A stretch of 64,000 nucleotides of DNA, from contig JAIOKI010000001.1 in the NCBI GenBank assembly GCA_028335825.1, forward strand, positions 62,001-126,000. The letters run 5' to 3'. Numbering within the stretch: the first letter of the stretch is position 1; the number at the start of each line of letters is the position of its first letter. Shown here one piece after another: positions 19,646 to 30,292 of the stretch. Source of the stretch: Nosema muscidifuracis. Its lineage: Eukaryota; Microsporidia; Nosematidae. The notes beneath the pieces were generated by a model, which was not told the origin of the DNA, did no database searches, and saw only the letters and a list, made by a program, of their open reading frames with translations. Made by a program: the position numbers and the translations under genes.

Positions 19646-20074
19646 TTAAAGAGGCTTTTCTTCTTCATTTACTTCCTTCTTATTTTTTTCTTCATTTACT
19701 TCCTTCTTATTTTCTTGTGAAGTCTGATCTTCCATATTAATTTTCATATCTTTAAACAACTTCTCAAAAAGTTCTTTCATCTCTTCTTCAGTAAGTTCAG
19801 GTAAATCTTCTTCTTTAAGATTCTCTTCATAAACTGCTTCTCCTCTCTGCCCAATATTCTTAATTTTATTAGAAATAGAATCTATTAACTCAGACATTTT
19901 ACCATACAAAACTGTAAGCTTAGATTTTCCATAACTAACTGCATCAGCATAATAAGATTTACACATGGTAGATATTTTATCTAATTGAGTCATGGGTGTA
20001 TCAGAGAGAGGGAGTTCTGATGTGCATACGATGTTTAATACATACAAAGTTATCAGGTGGTATTTGATATTCAT
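19646..20074 (-). CDS. Small secreted protein, function unknown
   Basis: 142 residues. A signal peptide is likely (MNIKYHLITLYVLNIVCTSE, cleavage near residue 19). The mature part is helical and acidic toward the end (EEDLPELTEEEMKELFEKL) and closes with two KKEVNEE repeats. A CCCCC run lies about 12 nt before the ATG. No homologue is recognised. Candidates are a spore-wall, endomembrane or exported protein. Confidence 0.75.
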   Translation of the reverse strand: MNIKYHLITLYVLNIVCTSELPLSDTPMTQLDKISTMCKSYYADAVSYGKSKLTVLYGKMSELIDSISNKIKNIGQRGEAVYEENLKEEDLPELTEEEMKELFEKLFKDMKINMEDQTSQENKKEVNEEKNKKEVNEEEKPL

Positions 20075-20089
20075 GCTAATTTATGGGGG

Positions 20090-20550
20090 TAAAAATTTAT
20101 TAGAAAAAAATAATCTAAAAAATATTTTTTATTTAAAGAATAATTTATATAAAAGAATAATATTTTATTTATAAGTATATTATTTATATAAAAGAATATT
20201 ATTTTTTTATAAGTATATTATTTATTTATAAGTATATTATTTATATAAAAAAACTTTCTTTATAAGGATATTATCTATGCAAGATATATTTTAAAAAATA
20301 GCTTATTTTATTGAAGACCATTATTTTTCAAAAAACTACTTACAAAACTATTATATTATAAAATATTTTTTTATAAGTATATTATTCTATAAAAGAATAT
20401 TATTTATTTAAAAAACTATTACAAAACTATTCTATTATAAAAAACTACTTACAAAACTATTATTCTATAAAAAACTTTTATATTATAAAAAACTATTACA
20501 AAAATATTATTCTATTACAAAACTATTATTCTATAAAGGACTATTATTTT
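20090..20550. repeat. Spacer with short AT-rich repeats
   Basis: Repeats of TATTATTTATATAAAAGAA, TTATAAGTATATTAT and AAAACTATTATTCTATAAAA fill nearly the whole divergent spacer before YTH1. Confidence 0.75.
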
Positions 20551-20560
20551 TCCTACCCCA

Positions 20561-21067
20561 ATGACAAATAAATTTTTAAATTTATCAACTGATGAAAATT
20601 CTATAAGATTTGATTTTGAAGATTATATAGAAAATGTATTAAACTTACATGAAGAAGAAGACATATACTGTGAATTATATCAAACTAATCAATGTTATAA
20701 CTCTAATTGTGATAAACAACATATAAAATTAGCATCAGCTGTTATTTGTAAACATTGGCTTAGAGGATTATGTAAGAAAGGAAAGAAATGTGAGTTTATC
20801 CATGAATATGATTTAAAAAGAATGCCTCAGTGTTATTTCTTTGGTAAACTTGGGGAATGTACTAACCCAGAATGTTTTTATCTTCATTCTGTTAATAAAA
20901 GAAAGGAGTGTGCTTGGTATAATAGAGGATTTTGTAGACATGGATCTCTTTGTAAGAATAGACATGTTCGTAAGAAGATGTGTTATAATTATTTCTTAGG
21001 GTTTTGTATTAAAGGACCTAAATGTGAATATGGACATCCTAAACCATATTTATTTAGAACAAATTAG
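20561..21067 (+). CDS. YTH1: CPSF30/Yth1, mRNA 3'-end processing factor
   Basis: 168 residues with five CCCH zinc fingers in a row. The second reads VICKHWLRGLCKKGKKCEFIH, almost the same as human CPSF4; the third has MPQCYFFGKLGECTNPEC, the fourth CAWYNRGFCRHGSLC, the fifth CYNYFLGFCIKGPKC. CPSF30 recognises the AAUAAA signal with WDR33 and recruits Fip1. The zinc knuckle of the animal protein is absent, as in yeast Yth1. CCCC ends one nt before the ATG. Yth1 fits best by finger order and spacing. Confidence 0.96.
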   Translation: MTNKFLNLSTDENSIRFDFEDYIENVLNLHEEEDIYCELYQTNQCYNSNCDKQHIKLASAVICKHWLRGLCKKGKKCEFIHEYDLKRMPQCYFFGKLGECTNPECFYLHSVNKRKECAWYNRGFCRHGSLCKNRHVRKKMCYNYFLGFCIKGPKCEYGHPKPYLFRTN

Positions 21068-21074
21068 ATATTTA

Positions 21075-21215
21075 TATTTTTAATATTTTTAATATGATAT
21101 TTTATATTTTTGATCATTAGCATTTTCATTAAATATTTTGTAGTGTGATAGTTTATATTTTTAATATGATATTTTATATTTTTGATCATTAGCATTTTCA
21201 TTAAATATTTGTTAA
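21075..21215. repeat. Two direct copies of a roughly 60-bp AT-rich unit
   Basis: The stretch with TTTTTGATCATTAGCATTTTCATTAAATATT occurs twice (about 21085-21140 and 21152-21208), with weaker copies to 21260, in the convergent spacer between YTH1 and the zuotin gene. Confidence 0.8.
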
Positions 21216-21312
21216 TATGATATTTTTAATCATTAACATTTTATATTAAATACTTACAATCATTAGCTTTTTATATTTTTTAATAATTTTAAATTAAAAA
21301 TACTTTATTCTT

Positions 21313-22188
21313 CTATTTTTTTGATATTTCTTCTCCTTTCTTCATTACATCTTTTACACTTCTCTTAATTTTAGTATTTTGTACTAATTTATCAGTAATT
21401 ATTTCCCATTTATTTTTTTTAGTCTTACCAAATAAAACAATAAATCTTTTTAATAAAGATATTTCATTATTACTCCATTCATTAGCTTTTTCTAATCTCA
21501 TATCATTTAATTGATCACTAATACTTCTTATACGTGGATCTCTTTTATAACATATTCTTACTATTTCTCTTATTTTTAAAACATCTTCATTTTTTAGTTT
21601 AGTTATTTTATCAGCATTTGTTCTTGTATAATTTAATCTGTCATCAATACTTAAATTTATGTATTCATCTATAGGAATATAAATTCTTGTACTTTTATAA
21701 TTACGCCAGAAATCATAGAATTCGTTAGAATCATCAGTAAGTTTTTTTATATTCTTGTCTGTACTAAATCGTGAATATTCGTCAAAACATTTCTGAAATA
21801 TTTCTTTGAATTCTTCTTCTTGATATATCCTATCTTCAGGAATTTCTACATGGAAATAAGATGAGTCATAAATATTTCTTAATCTTTTATCTCCAAGAAT
21901 TTTATTAGCCATATCTACTAATAGAAAAGCTTCTCTAGCACCTTTACTTACATCAGGATGATACTGTCTTTTTTTAATTTTAGTAACATGATTAAGTACA
22001 GATTGAGGAATATCTTTTGTACGATAATCATCTAAATCCATCATCAAATATAAATCTATGTTACTTACTTTAGTTAATTGATCTTTTGTGTATATATTAA
22101 GAATATTTCTAGATGCCATGTAGTCTTTTTTTATCTTCATTTCGTCAGTATTACAATTTTTATTGTATTTGGATAATTCGTTGTTCAT
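21313..22188 (-). CDS. ZUO1: Zuotin-like ribosome-associated J protein
   Basis: 291 residues. A J domain carries H77-P78-D79 (YHPDVSKG) and is preceded by the DLYLMMDLDDYR helix. The zuotin-homology part follows, with EFYDFWRNYKSTR, the equivalent of the FYxFWxNFxSWR box. A SANT-like helix set (EWSNNEISLLKRFIVLFG) ends the protein, as in animal MPP11/DNAJC2. Zuotin pairs with Ssz1 as the ribosome-associated complex that stimulates Hsp70 on nascent chains. The long charged middle domain of yeast and human is much shortened. Only a CC is seen upstream of the ATG. Confidence 0.88.
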   Translation of the reverse strand: MNNELSKYNKNCNTDEMKIKKDYMASRNILNIYTKDQLTKVSNIDLYLMMDLDDYRTKDIPQSVLNHVTKIKKRQYHPDVSKGAREAFLLVDMANKILGDKRLRNIYDSSYFHVEIPEDRIYQEEEFKEIFQKCFDEYSRFSTDKNIKKLTDDSNEFYDFWRNYKSTRIYIPIDEYINLSIDDRLNYTRTNADKITKLKNEDVLKIREIVRICYKRDPRIRSISDQLNDMRLEKANEWSNNEISLLKRFIVLFGKTKKNKWEIITDKLVQNTKIKRSVKDVMKKGEEISKK

Positions 22189-22194
22189 ATTTTG

Positions 22195-22500
22195 TAACGG
22201 TAAAAAAATATTTTTTATATAAAAATATTATAAAAATAGAAATATTATAAAGATATTATAAGAATTTAGAAATGTTATAAAGATATTATAAAGATATTAT
22301 AGATATAAAAATATATATACATAAAAATTAATATAGAAATATTAATACATAAATAGAAATATAGAAATATATATACATAAATAAAAATATAGAAATATTA
22401 ATACATAAACATTAATATAGAAATATTAATACATAAATAGAAATATAGAAATATTAATACATAAAAATTAATATAGAAATATTAATATATACATAAATAA
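22195..22500. repeat. Spacer repeat array
   Basis: Repeated AATATTAATACATAAATAGAAATATAGAAAT units, ten or more, between CAF40 and ZUO1. Confidence 0.85.
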
Positions 22501-22506
22501 ACACAC

Positions 22507-23328
22507 TTAATATTTATTTAATATATTTAAAAATTGTTTATAAAGTTCATTACACTCATAATCTTCACTTACTATTCTCTTCATCTCTTCATTTACTACA
22601 TTATCAGGACTTTTAGTGATTAAAGCTTGTTTAATATGATTCTTATTACATAATCTTATATAAACTGATAGAACCCATTTAATAACACTAAATGTTTTAT
22701 TTCTACTTACTGTACCACATATAGAATTAAATACTTGATTTACTGCACTAAATCTATCAAAAGTCTGAGTAACATAATTTAATCCTTCATCACCTAATAA
22801 ATTATGAAAAGTTTCCATACTTAAACATTTAACTTCAACTGACCCAAGATCTATATTTTTAAGTATGATAGGTACTATTTCAGTATTTTTAATATGATTT
22901 TGTACATAACTATCTGTAACAAGTGTACTAAATATTCTTAGAACATTCTGACGAGGTATTTCATAAACTTCTGTATTTTCATATATTGTCACGTACCTAA
23001 ATAAATAGAAATGAATACGAGCATCAACAACTCTTCTTTTTATTTCGTCATTCTTAACAAGATAATGAAGAATACGAAGAACTACTGTAAGATTATCAGA
23101 CATTTCTTTAGTAAATTTTTGTGTACCAAGTACTTCATAAGGATCAGTTATTTCTTGTAGAAGAAGAAGAGGAATACCATTCTGATCCCATATATGTTTA
23201 GATATATTACTGTGTTCTGTACAATATTTTAATATCTTTTCTAAATAAATCTTTTTATTACTATCTTTTAGACTGTTAGAACATATCTCTGATACTTCTA
23301 TGAAAACAGAATCTTTTCTTTTATTCAT
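22507..23328 (-). CDS. CAF40: CAF40/CNOT9 (Rcd1), CCR4-NOT subunit
   Basis: 273 residues forming the armadillo-like Rcd1 fold. Recognisable blocks are GIPLLLLQEITDPY (human AVLLQEIVNIY), ARIHFYLFRYV, EIVPIILKNIDLGSVEVK, GLNYVTQTFDRFSAV (human GLAYICQTYERFSHV) and VLSVYIRLCNKNHIKQAL (VVRCYLRLSDNPRAREAL). Caf40 docks on the central part of Not1 and binds RNA-regulatory peptides that trigger deadenylation. CCC touches the ATG. Length and block order are normal for the family. Confidence 0.95.
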   Translation of the reverse strand: MNKRKDSVFIEVSEICSNSLKDSNKKIYLEKILKYCTEHSNISKHIWDQNGIPLLLLQEITDPYEVLGTQKFTKEMSDNLTVVLRILHYLVKNDEIKRRVVDARIHFYLFRYVTIYENTEVYEIPRQNVLRIFSTLVTDSYVQNHIKNTEIVPIILKNIDLGSVEVKCLSMETFHNLLGDEGLNYVTQTFDRFSAVNQVFNSICGTVSRNKTFSVIKWVLSVYIRLCNKNHIKQALITKSPDNVVNEEMKRIVSEDYECNELYKQFLNILNKY

Positions 23329-23585
23329 GGGTATATAAACAAAGAAAAAAATAACAGTGTTCTTTTATAAAAAGGTATAATTTTATTAACATTCTTTTAT
23401 AAAAATTTATTATTTTATTAACATTAAGAATGTTCTTTAATTTATTAATATTCTTCAATAAAAATTTATTTATATAAAATTATCATTTTATCAACATTAA
23501 GAATGCTATTTTATTAATATTCTTCAATAAAAAGTTATTATTTTATCAACATAAGGAATGTTCTTTAATTTTATTAATAATATTC

Positions 23586-23963
23586 TTATTTCTTCTTCAT
23601 CTCATAATACTTAATTATTAAATATTTAAGTCTCTCAAACATAAGCATACTTCTTAAAGTCTGATGCTTAGGTTTCTTACCAAGATCAAATTTATTTAAA
23701 ATTTCTTCATATTTTTTATTCCATGTAGTTCTATTAAATCCTAAAGAACTAGCTAGGAAAGAATTAGGATAACTAAAAGATTTAGAAACAATTCTAGATA
23801 TTCTACCATCCCTATCTTCAAGATCATCTAAATTGTAGTTGTATAGTTCATAGAAATGTCTGTTTAATATATTATTTCTAGTAGATCTTAATTCTTCTAT
23901 ATTTTCTATTACTTCAATGTATTTATCTATTATGGGATCGTCTTTGAATTTGTAATCTTTCAT
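23586..23963 (-). CDS. Small helical protein, function unknown
   Basis: 125 residues, helical and basic at the end (KYYEMKKK). Residues 8-50 could be a coiled coil (VIENIEELRSTRNNILNRHFYELYNYN), and a second block has SFLASSLGFNRTTWNKKYEEIL. No signal peptide or membrane segment. A CC precedes the ATG by 6 nt. A subunit of a chromatin or transcription complex would fit the look, but I recognise no family. Confidence 0.65.
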   Translation of the reverse strand: MKDYKFKDDPIIDKYIEVIENIEELRSTRNNILNRHFYELYNYNLDDLEDRDGRISRIVSKSFSYPNSFLASSLGFNRTTWNKKYEEILNKFDLGKKPKHQTLRSMLMFERLKYLIIKYYEMKKK

Positions 23964-24279
23964 TCAAAAGGATTAGAAAAATAAATTTAAAATTACAAAA
24001 AAAAAGACTAATATTTTAATATTAAGAAATACAAAGATTTAAGCTAAAAAATGTGATTATAAAGTTTAATTTAAATGTATTTAAAATACTTAACATAGAT
24101 AAATTAATACTTATATAAATTTATAATACTTAACATAAATGCCATTAAAAAAATAAATTAAACTTAACATAAATGCCTTTAAAATACTTAAAATAAATAA
24201 ATTTATAATACTTTAAATTAATACTTAAAACAAATACATTTAAAAAATTATACCTTTAAAATATATAAATTTAAAATAT
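23964..24279. other. Gene-free AT-rich spacer with repeats
   Basis: Imperfect repeats of TTTAAAATACTTAACATAAATAAATT. No coding signal seen. Confidence 0.65.
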
Positions 24280-24474
24280 TTAATCACTTTTAGAATTCTT
24301 TCTTATATTACTTACTTTATCCATTTTATCTAAAAAATCTTTACGTGAACTTCCATATTTTATATTTGACTGCTTAGACAAATTTTTAATTTGATTATTA
24401 CGAATAATTTCTTTATATCCTTTCTTAGATGAAATACTCGATAGTATGAAATTTAATATTAAAAGTAAGAGCAT
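24280..24474 (-). CDS. Very small secreted or membrane protein
   Basis: 64 residues: a hydrophobic N-terminus (MLLLLILNFILSSISS) that reads as a signal peptide or signal anchor, then a basic, Ser/Asn/Lys-rich 48-residue tail. It would be dismissed on length, but a CCCC lies 4 nt before the ATG in the same way as for the conserved genes here, which is good evidence of a real gene. Function unknown. Confidence 0.6.
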   Translation of the reverse strand: MLLLLILNFILSSISSKKGYKEIIRNNQIKNLSKQSNIKYGSSRKDFLDKMDKVSNIRKNSKSD

Positions 24475-24699
24475 AATAGGGGTTTTTATATGTAAATCAT
24501 ATTATAATTAATTTAAACAAAAAATATATATTAAAAAACAATGAATTAACAAATTATTCATAAATATTTAGTGATCAAAAGTTTTTATCTTCTTAAAACA
24601 ATATAAATATTAGATAGTATCTAAATAAAATATTTTTAAATTAAAAATATTTAATTAGTACATCATTCTTGAATATCATTCAAAAAGTGTGTTTATCAT

Positions 24700-26551
24700 T
24701 TGTTTTCACTTAAATCATTTTTATTTTCATTAGATTTAAAAGTCATATTTAATGTTTATGTCTTAATATATAATTTAAATAAGTTTCTAGAGTTTAGCTT
24801 AAATTACAAATCTTTTGAATCGATTCCAAATTTCATTCCATATTTTAATTTTCTATTATTTCTAAATACTTGTAGCTTTCATATTTTGTAGAATTTGAAT
24901 TATCAGAAGATGTTTGAATTTTTGTCGCTAATTTTCCATATTTATTTTTATCACAGATGCAAAAAAAGATTTTGTTTTATCTATTATTTCACTTTATTCT
25001 TTATATTTCTTTGCTATTGATTTATCATCATCTATAAAAACAGGCGATTTTATTTATATTGTCTTTTTTAATTAAATTTCAACCTAGAATATATAACATT
25101 TACTTTCTTGTTTAATAGATACATACAAAATACAAATAATTGTATAGACAAAATTTGTCCTTAATAATCCCTCCATTTACTCATTTATTAGTATTATCTC
25201 ATTATTGAGATTAATATCAAGTAATTATTTCTTGGTTAATTTTCCAAAAATCTAATGATTTATGCTGGTAAACCTAAATTCTTACATATTCTAAGAGATA
25301 TAGTTGTTAAGAGAATCATCTTTTCTTAACATCAATACATAAGCTTTATTTAGCATAATATTTGTTATTAATTGTTATTTTTTTATTTTAATATTCTTAC
25401 CATTTTATTAAATTTTCACAAAATAATGATTTATTTTCTACAATATTTTGAAGAACAGATGAATAAACTTTTTGAATAGTTTTCAGAGATTGAACATACA
25501 GGTGATCAGTCGAAAATCTTTTCTATATTAAATAGGTTGGTCACTTGTAAAAATAATCTTCTTTTATCTTTTCATTAAGACATATCTTTCTTATAATATT
25601 ATTAAAGCTCTTTATGTAAAGATATCATCTATTTAATAAAGAAAAGAATTCCTAAGTCAGGGAAAAATGTTTTTCAGTTAAGTATTCATTTATTATAGTA
25701 ACAAACTCTTCTTCATTTATAAAAACTTCATGCCTGATAATATAATCTTTATATATATAGTTTCAGCTTTGTTTGTTTCCTCCTTATATATGTTATCTTT
25801 ATGACATATATTTTCTTTTTCATTTTAGTCTCTAAAAAATTCCACAATATAACCTAAACTTACTATCATCTTTCCTAAATTTATACATCTTTCGTACTTT
25901 AATTTTCTTGTGGTAGATCATAATTCTATTGTTTATGAGGGGACTTTTCAATATTACATCTTTAGGTTTAGCAGGTATCGCTTTTCTTTATATCATATAA
26001 TTTTTAGTGCATTAATTTGTGCTCTTATTATTCTCTTATATTCTTCATTATAATTAGTATTCTATTTATCCACTTAATTTTCTTTATCTCCTTCCTTCGT
26101 GAGGTTTTTGACAACACATTTGCAGTGAATGTATAATTATTATGTATTTTACTATATATGGTATTCTTTAGTAAAAAGCTCTTATATTTTTATTTAGTGT
26201 CTCTAAAATCTCTAGATTTTTTAAGTGAACATATCTTTCTTTGATGATTCGAACTTATCAGTTTCCTTGTCTTTTAGTTTAACCTATGTGTTCTTAATGT
26301 GTTTATCTCCTTTCCCTGGATATGTCGTCTAGAGATTGCTTTTTTTTTCTATAAGTTAGCTTCTTTATATTCTCTTACTTTAAAAAAATTACAAGTTTCA
26401 CTAGCAAGTTCTTTTCGTGATATTTTCTTTATTTTTGAATCTGAGATTTTATCTCTAAATTTATTGCAAGAAAACGTTGCTACTTTATCATAGACACCTC
26501 TCAGAATTTGTTTTCATCTACAAAATTTATTGGTAAACTTTTCTTGGGCAT
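24700..26551 (-). pseudogene. Decayed host gene
   Basis: For about 1.9 kb the plus strand is rich in T and C, the mirror of the A/G-rich coding strands of this genome, yet no long frame survives. A CCC at 26562-26564 is followed by an ATG at 26551 and a start-like MPKKSLPINFVDEN, then several stops. A legible fragment at about 25980-26050 reads NEEYKRIIRAQINALKII and, after a stop and a frame slip, DVILKSPLINN. This weakly resembles the N-terminal QLQ-like region of Snf2/Sth1 ATPases, but no ATPase motif is visible downstream, so the parent gene stays uncertain. Confidence 0.5.
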
Positions 26552-26912
26552 TCAACCTTAAGGGTTTTCACTCATATACCAATGAATTTAAAGAAGATAA
26601 CTTTTTGAAGTTTTTTTTTCTTAGATGGATCTTAATCTGGTTCATGCTCAATTTTATCAAGTAGAACTGCTATATGTATTTTACTGATTTTTTGTTAGGC
26701 TCTCTTTTATTTTATTATTTGATCATATTTGATATAAAAATATCTTTTTTTAGTATTTTAATTAATTTATAAACTATTTTTTTTAGTATTTTAATTATTT
26801 ATAAACTATTTTTTTGTAGTATTTAATTAACTTATAAAATATTTTACATATTTTATTTTAAAAAGATAAAATTATATAGCTAATAAAAATTAATTTAATT
26901 AATTGACTTAAT

Positions 26913-27821
26913 CTACAATGTAGCAAACAACTTCTTTATCCTCATCAACCAATCTCTTAATTTATAAAATGATTTTTGTGTAGCTGTGCTCTTACATTTA
27001 ATATCAGCAAATCTTTTGAAAAGCTCGCTTCTAAATTCGTATGCAGGTTTCGTATTAAGTCTTTTAAGTATATTTTTAAGTAAAATTTTGTCTCTACAGA
27101 GATCTTTAAGATCTTCTGCTAAATAAGCTTTACCTCGATTAATATATTTTTCGATAACTATCAGTGCTTCGACTATACAAGTTTTTACTTTATCAAATGT
27201 TAGAAGTTGTTTACGTATCTTTCTAAATAAATTATCTGGATCAGGTAGCTGATGATGTTGGGTAGTCTCAAAATCAAGGAGCTGGTCCCAAGGTGGTGGT
27301 ACCCCAGTATAATCAAGGAAATTTATCAGCTGGTTTCTTGCTATAGGATTCTCACCAAGTACTATAGATAACTTCTGACCAAGTTTTTTGGGAGTAATAG
27401 ATGTCTTTTGAGTTATTGGTTGAGATTGTATGGTCATACTCGTCTTTGGAGATACTTGAGTAGGTGGGTTAACTTTAATAGGTTGATTTTGAACCATAGA
27501 TTGCTGATTTTGTACTATAGGTTGTTGTTGTACTATAGGTTGTTGTTGTATGATAGGCTGCTGTTGTAAGATAGGCTGTTGTTGTATGACAGGTTGATTT
27601 TGCACTATAGGTTGTTGTAAGGTAGGTTGTGTAGCATGGATTGGATTAACTTTTACAGATTGTTGTACATACTGATTGGTAGGTGTTTGCTGGTTTTGTA
27701 TATAAAAGTTCTGATCTTGTTGTGTATTATACATAGGCTGACATATCAAATTATCTTTTTCTTTCTTATCATTACAGAATGCATCTAGAAACTGATCATT
27801 GTACACATCTGTGTTCTGCAT
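26913..27821 (-). CDS. Gln-rich protein, function unknown
   Basis: About 302 residues. Residues 30-130 are Gln/Pro-rich with at least six QQQPI(I/V/L)-type repeats. The C-terminal 170 residues form a basic helical domain with NFLDYTGVPPPWDQLLDFE and RDWLMRIKKL. The frame is open to 27878, which would give a weak signal peptide, but a CCC at 27827-27829 lies 5 nt before the Met at 27821, so I judge the protein to be intracellular. Q-rich arms are common in transcription co-factors; that is only a suggestion. GC content is visibly higher than in neighbours, and it stands alone next to decayed sequence. Confidence 0.7.
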   Translation of the reverse strand: MQNTDVYNDQFLDAFCNDKKEKDNLICQPMYNTQQDQNFYIQNQQTPTNQYVQQSVKVNPIHATQPTLQQPIVQNQPVIQQQPILQQQPIIQQQPIVQQQPIVQNQQSMVQNQPIKVNPPTQVSPKTSMTIQSQPITQKTSITPKKLGQKLSIVLGENPIARNQLINFLDYTGVPPPWDQLLDFETTQHHQLPDPDNLFRKIRKQLLTFDKVKTCIVEALIVIEKYINRGKAYLAEDLKDLCRDKILLKNILKRLNTKPAYEFRSELFKRFADIKCKSTATQKSFYKLRDWLMRIKKLFATL

Positions 27822-28482
27822 CTTTCGGGTTGTTCCTTGTACGAGTTCTAAGATAATAAATTTTAGAAACTTTTTCATGTTAATTTATTTTCATTCTGTT
27901 TGTTTATTTTATTTGTGTTACAAAGATGAAACTAAATGTTTTACTTAAAAATTAATTAAGGAATTAAATTAAAATATTTTTATATGTCAAACTTCCAATA
28001 ATAAAATGAATTAGTACCTATTATATCCAAACCAATTAATTAATAAAATATACGTGAAGATAAAAAAGATATATATATAAATAATCAGATGTTATATTTT
28101 GTAGCTTAATTATATTAAGCATTTATATTAGATAAGATTTTGAATTAAAACAAGTGATTTGAATTCATGATTAAAAAGTTTCAATTGATAAAAAATCCAA
28201 AATTCTATCAAAAACGATATGTTTTTGATCTTTTTGATAATCTAAATAAATTTTCAATCTTCAATTAAATAAAAGTATTTTGGATTTGGATGTTTTTTTC
28301 GTAGATATACAAATTCATTATTTTTTTATAAGGATTTCTTAAATGAAGTTATCTTAATTATTTTTTTATAAAGATTTCTATAATGTTTTAGAATTAGTAA
28401 ATTAAATTTTAAAGAATATTTAGCAAAATAATTTTAAGTATTTTTTCTAATTATTATTAAATTAACTTTTATAATTAATCTC
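27822..28482. other. Gene-free spacer, 0.66 kb
   Basis: Plain AT-rich sequence. I see no conserved frame and no C-run signal except the one belonging to the Q-rich gene. Confidence 0.6.
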
Positions 28483-29229
28483 TCACAATTTAAATGTGTT
28501 CTTATTCTCATAACCTAAAATTTCTAAAAAACCAGTAATTTTACCTTGTGAATGATCTTCATTTTTCTTTCCACATATAACTTCCATAAACCCAGGAGGA
28601 CCACAAACATACACAAAATTAAATAATCTAATATTTTTGATTTTTTGTAATTCACCAATAATATTCTTATTAATCTTTCCTTTTATAACATTTGATTTAT
28701 CTTCATTAATATAATAAAATTTCTTATTCTTTATATCTTTAGAATCATCAGTAATGACATGTATCACATTAAGATCTGCATCAATAATATCTCTATTTAG
28801 TATGATATCATTTAAAGTCTTATTACAACTTAATATAGTAAATTTAGATCTATCAGGATCATTTATTATCATCTGTAACATTGGAGTAATTCCTGTACCT
28901 CCGCATATCATTAAGATGTTCTCATGTAAAGATCTATATTTTATGGACAATATAGGTTGGGACAAGTAAATCTTGTCATTAATCTTTTTTGAATTTATAA
29001 AATCAGGTATTCCATTTCTCTTATACATTTTCATAATAACACAAAGTTCTTGTTTATTCCATAATATCGGTGAATAAGGATTCTTTCTATTATATTCATC
29101 ATCATAAATATATACATGATAGATTATTCTTGGAACATCTACATTTTCTAGAAATTTTAGTCTTACAAAGATTGTATCATGAGATATTAATTTTTTCTCA
29201 ACAATTATAGATGTTATCAATAGAATCAT
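28483..29229 (-). CDS. CBR1: NADH-cytochrome b5 reductase-like flavoprotein
   Basis: 248 residues. The FAD part has NPYSP (50-54, in the place of the RxYSxx flavin motif; the Arg is not obvious). The NAD part has CGGTGITPMLQ (109-119) and VYVCGPPGFM near residue 208, the standard CBR1 order. The C-terminal end (LEILGYENKN) replaces the usual FGY/FVF finish. The enzyme passes electrons from NADH through FAD to cytochrome b5 or other haem and diiron acceptors. The first 10 residues are hydrophobic but too short for a clear anchor. No C-run is seen before the ATG, so the start is less sure than elsewhere. Confidence 0.88.
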   Translation of the reverse strand: MILLITSIIVEKKLISHDTIFVRLKFLENVDVPRIIYHVYIYDDEYNRKNPYSPILWNKQELCVIMKMYKRNGIPDFINSKKINDKIYLSQPILSIKYRSLHENILMICGGTGITPMLQMIINDPDRSKFTILSCNKTLNDIILNRDIIDADLNVIHVITDDSKDIKNKKFYYINEDKSNVIKGKINKNIIGELQKIKNIRLFNFVYVCGPPGFMEVICGKKNEDHSQGKITGFLEILGYENKNTFKL

Positions 29230-30292
29230 TGATTTATTAAAAAAAAATATTTTATAATTTTATACAGCAAATAAAATTAAAAATATAAATAATTTGTAAA
29301 TTAAGAATATTAGTCAAACTTAAATTTGGTGTCGTATTAAAAGAATAATTTATCTAAATATTGATAATTATAAAATATTTGGATATTATTAATCAAATAA
29401 TTATTATGATATTTAAATCAATAAAATTTCATATCTTTTTTCATGAAACTTTTAACAACAAAACAAGAGAAATTATGAGCAAATATTATAAGTAAAAAAT
29501 ATTTTTAATTTAGATTTTATTATAATTAAATCAATTTTATAAAATTTATTCAGGTATTTTAATATAACCAAAAAGATTATAATAATTAAATTAATTCAAA
29601 TGTTTTATTCTTTGTTTGATTTAAAGTATTTTAATTTAAAGAATGAGATAATTATCAATAAAAAATTCAAATGAAACAAAACCATAAGTTTTTCATTTCA
29701 ATTATTTTTTGATAGGTAAAACGCTTAATTTCAGAAATTAATAAGAATTTTATTGAGATTTTATATATAAACTAAATAACGAGAAAAAATCTAAGTATGA
29801 TATGTTGGCAAATCACTAATAAATTTAAGATAATCTTGTGTGTTGTGAAATAAATTGAATTGTACCAAAATACACCGAAAATATAGAACTGAGCTCAAAT
29901 TAAACTGAAAAATAGTCCTATATTTTAACTTAATCCTCAAAATACCTTGGAAAGAATAACAAGAGAGAATCATCGTAAGGTGAGTATAAATTTCGAAGTC
30001 ATTTGAGAGATATTAGAATTTATTGCTTTAAAGGAAATGAAAATTGAAGGTTAATAACGTAAAGACTAAAGGAAAATATACCTAACAATAAATTAATTTT
30101 TAGATTATATTATTTTATTTTGAATTTGTAACAGTTAAATTCAACCACAGTCTAGTATTAAACTTATAAAGATAATAAAAAAACAGATAAAAATACTTTA
30201 TGTGATGTTTATGACATATAAAAAAATAATGTTAAAGAACAGTAGTAGAAACTTTTTTCACTCAAAATAAACTTTAAATTTATAAAGAGAAA
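29230..30292. other. Long spacer with a LINE remnant
   Basis: Apart from the LINE fragment at 29775-29945 the 1.06 kb holds no coding or repeat structure that I can support. Confidence 0.6.
29775..29945 (+). mobile_element. Worn LINE endonuclease remnant
   Basis: Plus-strand translation gives EKKSKYDMLAN and, in another frame, TKIHRKYRTELKL. These match ENEKLRKYDLLAN and TKYHQKYIRELEI of the intact LINE endonuclease at 33.5 kb in the right order and spacing. Frames are broken by stops. Confidence 0.65.
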
